From: Monosporascus cannonballus
Taxonomy: Eukaryota; Ascomycota; Sordariomycetes; Xylariales
DNA length: 64,000 nucleotides
Direction of reading: 5' to 3'
Assembly: GCA_004154925.1 (NCBI GenBank)
Contig: QJNS01000150.1
Location: 62,001 to 126,000 of the forward strand
Within the stretch, counting starts at the first letter, position 1. The number at the start of each line of letters is the position of its first letter. Below are positions 1-10,223 of the stretch, one piece after another. The notes under the pieces were generated by a model. It was not told the origin of the DNA and ran no database searches. It was given only the letters and a program-made list of their open reading frames with translations. The position numbers and the translations under genes are program-made.

Positions 1-1873
1 TAATTAATTAAAAAGGAATAATTATTTAATGAATTAATACAAACTTAAGAGTTTTTAATAACGGTAATTTATTTAAAGCGAAAAAATAAAGAATAACCGA
101 TTATATCTCCAAGCAAAACAATATTTTTCGCAAACAACTTTCAAAAAATATAAACCTTAAAGGGTATTAAAAATAAAATGTTAAATGTAACGTACGCCGC
201 CGTAGCCCAAGAATTACGTAATTTTCCCCCAGTTATAAATACGGTAAAATTTTTTATAATGCAATATTGCTTTAATTTTAAAGTTTTTTTATAATTTAAA
301 AATTATATAAATGTCTTTATTTAAAAACCGTTTGGGACTTTATTAATTTAACGGGTATATAATTTTTATATTACTGGTTACCTAAGCAAGGATATTACGT
401 TAATAATATTAATCCGTAATTATAATTAATCGAAATACATTTAAAATTTACGTTATTTACGCCGTAATTATAATATATTTATTAAGTCGTATATATAAAA
501 GGAAATAAAAAAAGCGTTATTCCGGGCTTTATTTATTTGAAATTAATTTTATATAGATTTTTGAATATGTTTTATAATTGACTTACGGGTGAAACAACAA
601 GGGAATCCCCGTTTTTTTACAATACTTTACGATTACTTAGTAAAAACGGTTATTTTGCAATTGATATTTAATATCAATATAAAAACGTACGTTTAATATT
701 TTATTACTTATTATTTAATTTATTACGGCTTTTTTCAAAAATTAATATAAGATAAAGGAAATAATTAAACCATTAAATTCTGGATTTATTTATGCGACTT
801 AGCAAATATATAACAATAACTTAATATATTTTTTTATTTTAAACGCACGAAATTATGATAAAAATTAAATAAATGATTTTTACATATTTCCGTTATTTTA
901 TAAATTACGCATAATATAATTAGGTCGAATTTTTACTAGCAGAATAATTAATTTTTAATGGCATAAAAATATATTAAAGGTAAAGTTTTTTAATTTATTA
1001 GTACGATATAAATTTTATTAAGAAATCATCAACAAATACGAAATTTATATAACTTATTATAATATTAAAAAAACCCCCGAGAAAATAATTGTTACGTTTC
1101 GAAATTAAAGGATTTAATATAATTAAACTTAAAAAATATGATTATTTCATAATTATTTAAAATTTTGTTGTAAATACATGTTAAATTTAAAATTACTGCG
1201 ATTTCGCCGTATAATACCGTAAAATTAAATATATAGTCAGAAATATATCCGAAATTCGACGCAAACCTTTTAAAGGCAGTAATAAAAAACCTTTTATTTA
1301 GCCGAATCCTAAATAATCAAATATTACCGATATTATTTTTTAAAAAAAAGGAAAAAAATATAATAAAACGTATATTAAAAGCTAAAAATAAATATATAAG
1401 CCAGGGTCGCCGAAAAAAACTATTTGTAAAATAAGCAAATTACGCCGAATTAATATAAAAGTTATAACAATTTCGAAAATATAATTACCTTTCATAATTT
1501 CGAAAAATTATTTAAAAATGGAAACGAAATCGGCGAAAACGTAAGAGTACGAATAAAAACAAAAGGAAAAAGGTATAAGCAAAGCTACCGCCGCCTGACT
1601 ACAGCTTCGTTACTCGTTAAGGGCGAGAAAAGAAATAATATTATAAGCTAAAATTTATAAAGCAGCTCCAGCTTACGAAACGAAGTTTTTAACCCGAGTT
1701 CACCCATATATATATAGGGAGCAGCCACTTCGCTGGTGGCTAACTGTTTCTCCCCTTCTCTTCTTACCTTAAATATAAACCTTTGTTGGGCCGTACCTCC
1801 GTTCAACCTACGTATCGTGCCCGTTATACCATCAACATAATTCAGCCTAAGTACAGGCCAGGTCCCCCATGGC
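1..1873. other. RIP-degraded relic, unclassified
   Basis: The stretch is very AT-rich and stop-dense on both strands, and I found no conserved transposon motif in it. It does not align by eye with the 5' part of the Ty3-A gag that lies upstream of the same point in A9, so it is probably a different repeat joined to A1 near 1874. From about 1565 to 1873 the base composition is closer to normal and a minus-strand frame of 79 codons stays open. I cannot assign that frame to a family and take it to be chance or a piece of the same lost repeat. The left end runs out of the window. Confidence 0.5.
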
Positions 1874-2345
1874 AAAAGGTCCAACAAGGACCATTACGAT
1901 AAGAAATTTAACGAAAAAAACGAAAAGTTAAAAAGCTAGCTTAATAAACATTGCGAACATAACAAAAAGCATTACAAAGATAATTCCGCAAATATCGAAA
2001 TTGGACAGAAAAACGTTGTCTCGGAATATCCAATTAATATAGCAAAATGCACGTTACATATTATCGACCACAAAAATATCCCGATCACGAAAAATGGAAA
2101 CAATATATCCACGTACGAATTACCCGCATATACTACGAAGAATTCGACTTTCCAATCCGTACCGGAAATAACAAAAATGATAAATAATGGTATCGGCAAT
2201 TTCGAACCATAGCCCCAGGAGATATCCAGCAGCTGGCCGAAGCGGAAAGCTGGCCCGAAAAAAAGCAATGCCCGCAGGAAGACCCTTTCTGTCATTATCA
2301 GTGGTATAACCACCAAACGGAAGAGGAGTTGATCCAGCGCACGGT
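1874..2345 (+). pseudogene. gag: Ty3-A gag fragment (A1)
   Basis: This is the carboxy half of the Ty3-A Gag, the capsid-forming structural protein of the retrotransposon. The same segment appears in A9 at 59485-59930 and, in reverse orientation, in A2 (about 15440-15640), A3 (22980-23130), A5 (31870-32040), A7 (46590-46770) and A8 (53760-53930). A recognisable short stretch reads NIPITKNGNN near 2080-2105. The frame carries stops such as TAG at 2210, where the codon order suggests an original TGG. No start codon is present because the 5' part is missing. Whether this segment is capsid or a later Gag region cannot be told without a profile search. Confidence 0.65.
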
Positions 2346-2469
2346 AAAAAAGCACCCGGACTCCGAAAACACCTGGGAACGTGCCAAGAATCTTATTGGC
2401 GCCCAGCGCCTGTTAAAAAACTTTCACCAACAACGACGGGCGCATCCCAGTCCACAGTTAACCAGTTAA
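2346..2469 (+). pseudogene. Ty3-A pol carboxy end: chromodomain tail (A1)
   Basis: The frame reads HPDSENTWERAKNLIGAQRL and ends at TAA 2467-2469. SENTWE followed by NL and A-x-x-LL is the carboxy half of a chromodomain, which in chromoviral integrases binds histone marks and guides insertion. A9 has the same tail at about 63665-63780 with RIP stops. The N-terminal chromodomain half is absent because of the gag-to-chromodomain deletion, and the phase of this frame differs from that of the gag fragment, so the two are not fused in frame. The end overlaps the antisense frame on the minus strand by 77 bp. Confidence 0.8.
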
Positions 2470-2720
2470 TAGCCGGGATATCGGGCCAATCGGCCGCGGC
2501 CTATGCTAATGTAACAGCCGTAACGGCGGCCTCCAATTACTCTTGCTCCTAGCGCTCCTGCTCCTCCAATTCCTCCAGCAATTGTAATTTTTACTATATC
2601 ATTTTAATTCTTTTTGAACGAAAAAACGCTTTTTGTTTTCGAAAACGAATTAACCGCGTAATAATTTCGTGCATTTCTTACTAATAACGTTTTTGTAATT
2701 CCAAAAAACGCTTTTTCGCA
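2393..2720 (-). pseudogene. Antisense coiled-coil ORF of Ty3-A, carboxy part (A1)
   Basis: Reading the minus strand from about 2720 down to the TAA at 2395-2393 gives one frame whose stops (TAA, TAG) all fit CAA or CAG changed by RIP. It contains RLIRFRKQKAFF, then a Glu/Leu-rich coiled-coil stretch (LLEELEEQER), then the end SFLTGAGRQ. The same end is seen in A2 as SSLTGVKRQ. The frame lies opposite to pol and overlaps its chromodomain tail. Its function is unknown. The amino-terminal Cys motif seen in A2, A3 and B1 would lie further right and is too degraded for me to place here. Confidence 0.6.
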
Positions 2721-3045
2721 AATACCTTTTTAGGTTTTAAACGTTAATTTTCGGTACGAATATTCTTTAAAAAAATACCATTATTATTACAGGGATAATT
2801 ACGTTTAACGTACGCCTTATATTTAAAAATATTTTTTACTATTTCGAATTTTTAGCCTTTAAAAAATATATGAAATACGGCATAATTTCAAAAGTAAAAT
2901 CGTCAAAAATAAAAAGCAAATTTTAACGTCGCACGGTAAACAAAAGAACCTAATAATAACTTTTAATAATATGGGCTAACATCTTAAGGCAAAAGGCTTA
3001 CCAAAAAAAAATCTTGAAAGCAAAATTTAGGGAAAAGGAAAATGG

Positions 3046-3437
3046 TATTACGATCTAAATTAGTTAGGCTTACGAAAACGGTCTAGCTAAAATTACGACG
3101 TTACGCTAATTTAAGGTTACGTAATCAATATTTAACAGGTTTTAACTAAGTACGATTAAACATAATTAAATACGATTAAGCAATATTAAATAACTGTTTA
3201 ATAAGGTTCGGCTAAATAAAAATAAACAGTATTAAAAAAATTAGCATATATACGCTTATTATTGTTATAATTTAAATAACTTTAATTTGCAATATAATAT
3301 TCTTATCCAAAACATTTTTGGTATTACGAGACGTAATACGATTATTGTATTTATTGCTTAAATTTCGACGATACTCTTGCTAATATAAACTCGTACGACT
3401 AAGGTTTAATAGTTGGTTAAACCCCTAGCTCGTTATA
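3046..3437 (+). repeat. 3' LTR of A1 (392 bp)
   Basis: The LTR starts TATTACGATC, a RIP form of TGTTACGACC, right after a purine-rich tract (GGGAAAAGGAAAATGG, polypurine tract) at 3030-3045. It ends with CTAGCTCGTTATA, the RIP form of the family end CTAGCCGTCACA. It contains the family segment ACGTAATACGATTATTG and the U5 stretch GTACGACTAAGGTTTAATAG. Its position confirms the + orientation of A1. Confidence 0.8.
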
Positions 3438-3576
3438 AAAAAGATATTCTGCAAAAATTTTAAAAAAATAAATTAATTAAAAACATTAATTATAAAAAGA
3501 AAAATAAAATTGATAATTATATTTTTAAAAACTATAATAATTAATACCGTAAATGCTTTAAAATATTAAAAAGGTA
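3438..3576 (+). mobile_element. 3' internal tail of copia copy C1
   Basis: This segment aligns with the last 120-140 bp of the internal region of C2 (about 9930-10060), for example both carry ATAATTAATA then CGTAAAT, and both stop at the LTR. The rest of C1 is missing from the window because A1 lies immediately to the left. It is non-coding and stop-rich. Confidence 0.7.
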
Positions 3577-3739
3577 TATTAACTAATAGGAAATGATTTA
3601 ATACCCCATATACGGAAAATTCCCTCTGAACGGAACATATATGTTCTGGAACTAGATCACCTTAAAATGCAGTGCGAGTTTTAGAGCACCTGCAACTAGT
3701 TATCAATACACACATAACTGATGTCCCTTATATCTGACA
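3577..3739 (+). repeat. LTR of C1 (163 bp)
   Basis: The 163-bp copia LTR starts TATTAACTAATAGG (RIP form of the TGTCGGCTTGCAAG start seen at 4734) and ends CTTATATCTGACA. It is a 3' LTR, since the sequence to its left matches the internal 3' end of C2. It keeps the palindrome around GAACATATATGTTC. It lies 188 bp upstream of the 2EXR start codon in the same orientation. Confidence 0.8.
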
Positions 3740-3927
3740 GGATACTTCAGTGAAAAGTGGGGTCACAACGGAACGCCAGGAATCCGGACATCGCTGGTGG
3801 GCGACCAGGTTTTGATTGAAGTTAGCCGACTAATTATTACCTCGGATATTTTCCCATCTCACTCAAGAGTCGCAAGCCCCGCACAACGCCGTTTACCCAC
3901 ACAGGCCCTGACATAGGATTCAGCAGC
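3740..3927 (+). promoter_or_regulatory. Upstream region of the 2EXR gene
   Basis: This is normal-GC, non-repeated sequence between the C1 LTR and the start codon. I see no clear TATA box or CCAAT box. The C1 LTR ends only 188 bp before the ATG and points the same way, so it could supply promoter activity; this is inference only. Confidence 0.3.
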
Positions 3928-4542
3928 ATGGCCACTTTCCACCAATTTCCAGCTCTCCCATTCGAGCTTCGTGCTCGGATATGGGAATTGACAGTCGAAC
4001 CCCGAACTGTCGAGGTCCGCGTCCTGCCCGAGGACAGGCGAACGGTCCCGCATCTGGTCTCGCCAACGCCGGTGCCAGCAATACTACAGGCCTGCCACGA
4101 AGCCCGTAACCAGGGGCTATACCAGCAAGCTTTCTCTGAGGTAGAGGTAGCTGTCTCCGATGGTGTTGAGCGGCGCTATGTCTGGCTGAACTTGGAGATC
4201 GATATGATTTCTATCGGGATGAATCCCTTTAGCGATTTTATACCAGTTGCACTGATGATTAAGCGGCTTAAGTTTGAGCGCCCAAACTCGGAGGAATGGT
4301 TCTACCACCAGGAATCGAAAGAAATTTGTTATTTTATTAATGCAAAGGAAATCCATGTAGTCTGTGAAGACGGCATGGAGGCGTGGCATAAGGCTTCGGA
4401 GGAGCACTTCTGGCCTTGCGCTAAGGAAAACTTGTTCTTTATTGATCCAGATGATGGTCGGATGATAAGAAGCATCAAAATGGACAACATGTTTGATGAA
4501 AGGCTAGAGGAGGGATACAGACAAGAGGAGGAAGCAAATTAA
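3928..4542 (+). CDS. 2EXR domain-containing protein
   Basis: An intact, intronless 204-codon gene with normal GC content, in sharp contrast to its surroundings. The amino terminus reads FHQFPALPFELRARIWEL (residues 4-21), the hallmark of the fungal 2EXR family, named for two E-x-R motifs. The first is ELR at residues 13-15, and the second, EAR at 58-60, follows a Cys-His pair at 56-57. The function of the family is not established; members are often numerous in Pezizomycotina. No signal peptide or membrane segment is visible, and the acidic, Gln/Glu-rich tail suggests a soluble protein. The length is on the short side for the family. The start is the first ATG in frame. The gene lies between two copia LTRs in the same orientation (3577-3739 and 4734-4896), but those belong to different copies, so the gene is not element cargo. 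No RIP stops are present. Expression is unknown. Confidence 0.85.
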   Translation: MATFHQFPALPFELRARIWELTVEPRTVEVRVLPEDRRTVPHLVSPTPVPAILQACHEARNQGLYQQAFSEVEVAVSDGVERRYVWLNLEIDMISIGMNPFSDFIPVALMIKRLKFERPNSEEWFYHQESKEICYFINAKEIHVVCEDGMEAWHKASEEHFWPCAKENLFFIDPDDGRMIRSIKMDNMFDERLEEGYRQEEEAN

Positions 4543-4553
4543 AGAATAAGGCG

Positions 4554-4612
4554 ACCCCTCCACCAACACCCCACCCCCTTCAACGCCCCACCCCCCTCAA
4601 CGCCCCACCTCA
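4554..4612 (+). repeat. C-run tandem repeat downstream of the 2EXR gene
   Basis: Within about 60 bp there are six runs of four to six C, including two near-copies of TCAACGCCCCACC. The minus strand therefore has six G-runs and could fold as a G-quadruplex. It starts 12 bp after the stop codon of the 2EXR gene, so it probably lies in its 3' untranslated region. Confidence 0.7.
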
Positions 4613-4639
4613 CAACCGCGTTGTGCGTTAATCCACTTA

Positions 4640-4733
4640 CTGGTTTCTTTCACTATAAAAAGCTTCTTAACACGTTTTTTAAAAATTGAAAAAATTGTCT
4701 TATTTCTCAAAATCTTCGCTTTCGAGCGCTATA
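4640..4733 (+). pseudogene. Pogo/Fot1-like transposase D1, start (segment 1)
   Basis: This is the 5' end of the D1 transposase, cut at 4733 by the copia element C2. Joining it with 10224 onward gives a continuous frame through SSLSSAIQLLVQLR. The family moves by cut and paste using a DDE nuclease. The exact start codon is not clear, and no terminal inverted repeat was found upstream, so the left boundary is approximate. Confidence 0.5.
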
Positions 4734-4896
4734 TGTCGGCTTGCAAGAGGTGCTTTAGCACCCCATATACGGAAGATTCCTTCTGATTAGAACATATATA
4801 TTCCGAGATTAGATCACCTTAAAGTATAGTGCGCGTTTTAAAATACCTGAAATTAGTTATGAATATATATATAACTAATATCCTTTATATCTGATA
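4734..4896 (+). repeat. 5' LTR of C2 (163 bp)
   Basis: It begins TGTCGGCTTGCAAGAGG and ends ATATCTGATA (RIP form of CTGACA). A small hairpin GTGCTTTAGCAC lies near its start. Differences from the 3' LTR are mostly transitions, as RIP predicts. Confidence 0.85.
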
Positions 4897-7800
4897 ATTA
4901 AAATTTTTATTTGCTTAATTAAGGCATATATTGATTAATTAATTACTACTGAAATAATATAAATTATATATTAATTATAATTATCGTAATACATTAATAA
5001 TAATAATGGCGATTTTACCGTTAACGTTTTCCCGTATTTATAAAACATTTAAGCATTAAAATTATTTTAAAGCCAAATTTTAATTTAAAGCATATATATT
5101 AGATATTTAAAATTAAATAGATTTTAATTAGAATTTTTAATAGCTTATTAAACTTATAAAACCTAATATAACTTTTTTTTTAAAAAACGAATCCGTTATA
5201 TAATACGAATTAATATCTTAAGCAGTTTTTCGTTTATATTTATATTTTCTAGAAAAATTACCGAAAGAATTAATTATGTTAATTACTTAACGAATACCTT
5301 TAAAATAAGGATCGAAAGCAAATAAGCTTATGATTACGATTTTATGGCGTATATTTACAAAGATCGGAAATTCCATATTTATCGTAAAAATATTAACGAT
5401 TTTGCGAAATAAGGTTTAAAATTAATATTTCTAGTACTTAAAAAAATTATTTTTTTAAGAAATAATTTACGAAAATGATATGCCAGCTTCGCCGAATTCT
5501 GTAAAATATACGATAATAGATTTTTAATTAATATTTAACGAAAATATCGCGAAACGTTAAAGTAAGGTTTAAAATTCAACAAAAATTAAACGAATAAATC
5601 GTAAGATAATAAAAGATTATAACTTTGCGATAACGATATAATATTCCAAAAACGAAAACCACGATTATATAGGTTAACGACCTATATATAATATTAGCCC
5701 TTATATTTAAGATATAGATTATTATTTTTTAGATAATAAAAAAGGTTAAAATTAATGACGATATAATTAGATTTTCAAACAATAGCAGTTAATTTTTTAG
5801 ATTGTTAAATTATAGTTTATTCCATATTATAATTACGAAATATTAAAATAACGTTTTTAATATTTTGCGGAATACTTGCAAATTCCTTTAATTAAGATAA
5901 TTTTACTTAGGAAAAATTTAAAAATATTAACTTTTAAATTCGAAAAAAGATTTTAAACCATAGGCCGAAACGAGGAAACCGTAAAGGTTTTTATACGGAT
6001 CGGAACGATAATAAGCGAAAATGTTAAGAATTATATATATCAAGTATTTATTATGAAACGTATTTATTTAATTACCATATGTTATTTAATTATTATTATG
6101 TATTTTTAAGAAGGCGTTAAAAGGTTTCCGTTTTAACGATAAGATAATAATATATATTTAAGAACGAATTTCCGCCGATTAATCTTTAAAGGGAAAAATC
6201 GACCGTTTATCAAAAATTATAAAAATATTTATTATATAAAAGATAAATTAATTCTTAAAAGTAATACGACAAGTCACAAAATGTTTTTTTATTAATTAAT
6301 GTAACGTTATGAATATTTTTTTCAAAACAAGTTAATTATTTTAGATTGAAGGTTTACAATACATATTTTTAATTTAATTCATAAATGTTTATGCCTTAGA
6401 TTTGCCGTATAAAATAATAAGAGATACGTAAATAATAATTTTATCTTAATTAAAGAATACGGAAAGGTTAATATAAATTTTCGAAACCTTAACGGTACGA
6501 AAACGTTACGTTTATACGATATAATATATTATGAAAGTTTGATAAATAATTTGATATTTTACCGGTAATTTCGAAAAAAAGGTTATGAATAAAATAACCG
6601 AAATATTAATACTTTTATTCCAAATTAATATAATTAAGTAATTATTACGTTAATAAATAAATTTATTAAATTCGTTATCGAAAATATTAATACAATAAGT
6701 ATTAATATAATTTTAATAATTTATTAACTAAATATTAATTTGTAAATAACGGAATTATTGCGAATCGGTAACAGTATTATATAATATTTAAGATTAGGAT
6801 ACCTAGGATTTAAAGTAATCGTTTAGTAATAATTTTATACGAAAGAAATCTACTAAAAGGATTTTATAATAGTTAAATATTAAATATATAGTGAGGTAAA
6901 GGTTAAAAAGTTAATATGTAGCGAGGCAAAAAAAGAAATATCCCGATTAGAATAAAAAATTGTTATCGATTTTATAAATTTTAAAGAAAATCCTAAAGAA
7001 TATAAATTCGGTTTATTTGCTACCGTTAGATATTTAGATTTTATTTAGGATCCTTACCTTCAAAACTAAAACCAAAATATATTAATTATAATATTTGAAT
7101 ACTTTTTAAAAATCTTAAAAAAGTAATATAAGCTTTTTTTTTAGGTGATCGAATACGATAACAAAATTTTAAAAAGTTATTAATTTCGAGATATATTTTA
7201 GTTATTGGCTTGTAATATTAAATTTAAACCTGTAACATTATGTACCTAGGTTTAGAATAAAGGTATAAAGAGTTTAAATGGTAGATTTAAACCAAAAAGG
7301 ATTACGATACAAAATAACATAAAATTATTTTCCTTTTTAATTATATATATCTTTAAAACGGTAATATACTTATATAATTATACCTTTAAATATATATTTT
7401 TTCGTAAAATCTGTATAAGGCTTATTACATTTACTTAATATATACAAACGGCATTATAATATTTAATCGAAAGTTTTAACAAAAGTATTTATAAATATAT
7501 CGTTATATAATTTACGTTGTAATACTTACTATTATAAAAAAGGAACAAATTTTTAAAAATATTTTTTAAAATATGGATTAATTATTTTGTCGATTACTGG
7601 TTTCCGAGTATTTACGAAATTTAAAACATATTAATTAATAAAGTTATTATTATTTAATATATATAATTTAATAAAAAGGCCATTTTTTGGTAATATTAAA
7701 AACTTAAAAAATAACTTGTTTTATATTATAAACAAATTTATACAAGCTATTTTGTTAAGTAAAAATACATAATTAAAATAATAATTATTTAATTTACATA

Positions 7801-8109
7801 TAAGAAAAAATAAAAATTTAAGTAAAATAATTTAATTACCGGCTACATTAAAAGAATAGTTTTAACAAGGTATTAATATAAAATACCTGCGAAATAAGGA
7901 AAAATAAATTTATTTATAAAGAATTAATTATTTTTATACGACGGTTATATTCCAAATATTTCCGTGTTTTGAATTATTACTGTTACTAATATTTCCCTTG
8001 ATAATTATTACGATTATTATGCCGACGGAAAAAATAAAATAAATTTTCAGTTTTTTTTTAAATTGTTTAATCTAAAGTGATGATAAAAGACGAAAATATT
8101 TTATAGGTT

Positions 8110-8337
8110 ATGAACGTAAACTTCCCGTATAGTTTTTATTTAAAATGTATTATCCGAAAGGAATATAAAATATGGAATATTAAATTTAATATAAAATATT
8201 TAATTTTCTTTATAAATACGGACGAAAACCGGCCGGCAATTTACGAAACTTTAAGGCAATTAATTACCCGAAAAACGTATTACCTTAATTGGAAACATAA
8301 TAATACCTTTATATATAAAAAGATATTTAAGTTATAA
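8110..8337 (+). pseudogene. Open stretch in the copia pol region, probably RNase H/RT connector or chance
   Basis: A 75-codon frame remains open here with an ATG, upstream of the C2 reverse transcriptase and in its orientation. It contains YETLRQLITRKTYYLNWKH. I could not match it to a specific copia domain; the position suggests the integrase-to-reverse-transcriptase interval. It is not an intact gene. Confidence 0.3.
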
Positions 8338-8499
8338 AACCGGATATATAAAAGTAATTTACTATTATTGATATAAGCCTCTAAAAAATTAAATATATAT
8401 TTATTAAAGATAATATTCCGTAAAACCAACAAAGATATTAATAAAGCTATAAAAAATACGATTTTAAAAAGTTATTATTTAGCTTTTCGTTAAAAAGAA

Positions 8500-9150
8500 A
8501 CAAGTTTTAAAATACATAGAAATATATGTTTATAAATTTAATAAATATAATTGGTTTTAAAAGTATTAAGCTTATTTTATCGTATAAAGCGATTATTAAC
8601 TTAAAATTACTTATAGCGATATGTACGTAATTACCTTTATTAAAACATTATTTTAAACTTTAATCGTTATTACGGTTAGGTTCGACCTAAAATTTAAATA
8701 TTATAATATTATAAGCGCGTTTATAAATATTAACTGGTTTTACAAAATATATATAAAAATGCTCTTAGAATATCCGTAATATAACAAAACCTTTCTAATT
8801 AAAAAAGCATTATGTGAACTAAGGGAATTACTTTTATTATAGCAAAAGAACTTTATTAAAATACTTCAAAAATTAGAATTTTACTCCGTTTTTTATGAAC
8901 CTTATTATTTTATTCGTTAAGGGTATTTATTTTTTTATAAACGATATTATTATAACATTTCGCGAAAAGAAATCAAAACATTATTAATTAATTAATTTAA
9001 TAAAAATAATAACGGTGGATTTTAACAAAAAATAAGAACTTTTAATAATTATTTGACATTAAAGTAATTAAAAATAAATTTAATAAAAACATCTAATTAT
9101 TTTAATCCGATTTTATAAATAAGTTTATTAGTTTAATACTTTAAATATTT
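8500..9150 (+). pseudogene. pol: Copia reverse transcriptase of C2, RIP-inactivated
   Basis: The + strand carries the copia RT landmarks in order: an AFIN segment near 8710 (family AFLN), YIKMLLEYP near 8755, IKKALCELRELLLL near 8800 (family KALYGL and LLW), EFYSVFYEP near 8875 (family GF-x-EP), and FFINDIII at about 8927-8950. The last is the catalytic YVDD with Val to Ile and one Asp to Asn, both G-to-A changes. One catalytic Asp is therefore lost and stop codons interrupt the frame. The enzyme would copy the element RNA into DNA. The order of RT near the 3' end fits Ty1/copia organisation. Confidence 0.75.
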
Positions 9151-10060
9151 TAAATAATTCTTTAAAAATATTTATAATTAATATTAAAATATTGCCAAAT
9201 ATTGATTTGGCTTATTTAAGCTTTATTAATAAATACCAGAAAGAAATTGGTTCCATTTTTTTTCGTAATAATTAATACGTAATCCGATATAGTTTTTATG
9301 GTATCTTTATTTGCCCGATTTAACTTAAACCTTAATAATATATATTATAAAACTGCCGACCAAATTATATTATCTTTATTTAAAACTCAAACGTTAATTA
9401 TAGTTGGCCAATAAAAATTTATTAAATCTTTAAAATAACGCTTTTTTTATAAATGATACGATCGATTAAAAGAATTTCCAAGTTTACGTGATAAAACTAT
9501 TCGGAAAAATAATAAGATAATAAACAAATAAGCAAAATATAATAATTATTTTTATATTAAAAACGGAATTCTTATTTTTTGGGTAAATCATAAAAAGAAC
9601 TTTATTTAGTTTTAAATGAATTAAAAAATTAAAAGTTACCTTAAATATAAAACCATTAAATGTATAATATGAGAATTAATACATTATACGACTTATTAAT
9701 ACCGCTATTTCCTTATTAATAACAAAATTATAGCATATAAATATATATAATTATTAATTACAATAAAACGCAAAAAAGAATTTAATTAAAGTAAATTATA
9801 TACTTATAAATAATACATTAATTAATGGTTAAACGAAAACCTTATTATGCGAATTTTTTAAATATTTTAAAAAAGTAATTAAGATTAATAGATATTACGG
9901 AAACCTTTAATTAACGGAAAAACGTTTTGCGAAAATTGTTTTTAAAGCAATTGGCTAATTAGAAAAGTTTAATTACCGGAAAAAAAAATAAAATAAATAG
10001 CTCTAGTTTTCAAAGTTATAATAATTAATATCGTAAATACTTCAAGGTATTAAGAGGGTA

Positions 10061-10223
10061 TATCGGTTAGCAAAAGGTGCTTTAATACGCCATATACGAA
10101 AGATTCCTTCTGATCGGAACATATATGTTCCGGAACTGGATTACCTTAAAGTGCAGTGCGCGTTCTGGAGCACCTGCAAATAGTCATGAATACATATAAA
10201 ACTGATGTCCCTTATATCTGACA
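10061..10223 (+). repeat. 3' LTR of C2 (163 bp)
   Basis: It begins TATCGGTTAGCAAAAGG and ends TTATATCTGACA. It is less RIP-damaged than the 5' LTR in its middle and keeps the perfect 18-bp palindrome at 10115-10132. Its left flank matches the left flank of the C1 LTR, which shows that both are 3' LTRs. Confidence 0.85.
10115..10132. promoter_or_regulatory. Perfect palindrome in the copia LTR
   Basis: CGGAACATATATGTTCCG is a perfect 18-bp inverted repeat. The C1 LTR has it with one C-to-T change and the 5' LTR of C2 with several transitions. CGG and CCG at the two ends, 12 bp apart, resemble sites of fungal Zn2Cys6 regulators, so this could be a transcription factor site. Confidence 0.45.

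Larger units (their letters stand above)
1874..3437 (+). mobile_element. Ty3-A copy A1, truncated Ty3/gypsy chromovirus
   Basis: Homology with copy A9 (58022-64000) starts near 1874, within gag, and ends at a 3' LTR. The middle of the element is missing: the gag end at about 2345 runs straight into the chromodomain end of pol, so protease, reverse transcriptase, RNase H and integrase are all deleted. The 2100-2560 part is much less AT-rich than any other Ty3-A copy here and keeps codons that are stops elsewhere. It is therefore the best guide to the pre-RIP sequence of the family. The element sits directly against the tail of copia copy C1. Confidence 0.8.
4734..10223 (+). mobile_element. Ty1/copia element C2, full length (5490 bp)
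   Basis: Two LTRs of 163 bp in direct orientation bound a 5.2-kb internal region with a copia reverse transcriptase. The flanks CTATA (4729-4733) and ATATA (10224-10228) are a probable imperfect 5-bp target duplication. The internal region is heavily RIP-mutated and no open gag-pol frame survives. The element interrupts the pogo-like transposase D1, whose frame continues on both sides. Gag, protease and integrase should lie between 4900 and 8500 but I could not place their motifs reliably. Confidence 0.85.

Noticed and set aside
1648..2355. Minus-strand open frames of 79 and 127 codons in the A1 region
   Set aside because: The second is the antisense shadow of Ty3-A gag, which is recognisable on the + strand; the first has no recognisable features and lies in an unclassified relic.
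3859..4407. Minus-strand frames of 64 and 96 codons opposite the 2EXR gene
   Set aside because: They are shadows of the 2EXR coding sequence, which has clear family motifs on the + strand.
3577..4896. 2EXR gene as cargo of a small LTR element bounded by LTRs 3577-3739 and 4734-4896
   Set aside because: The left flank of the first LTR matches the internal 3' end of C2, and the second LTR is the 5' LTR of C2, so they are ends of two different copies. The flanking 5-mers (AGGTA and ATTAA) do not match.
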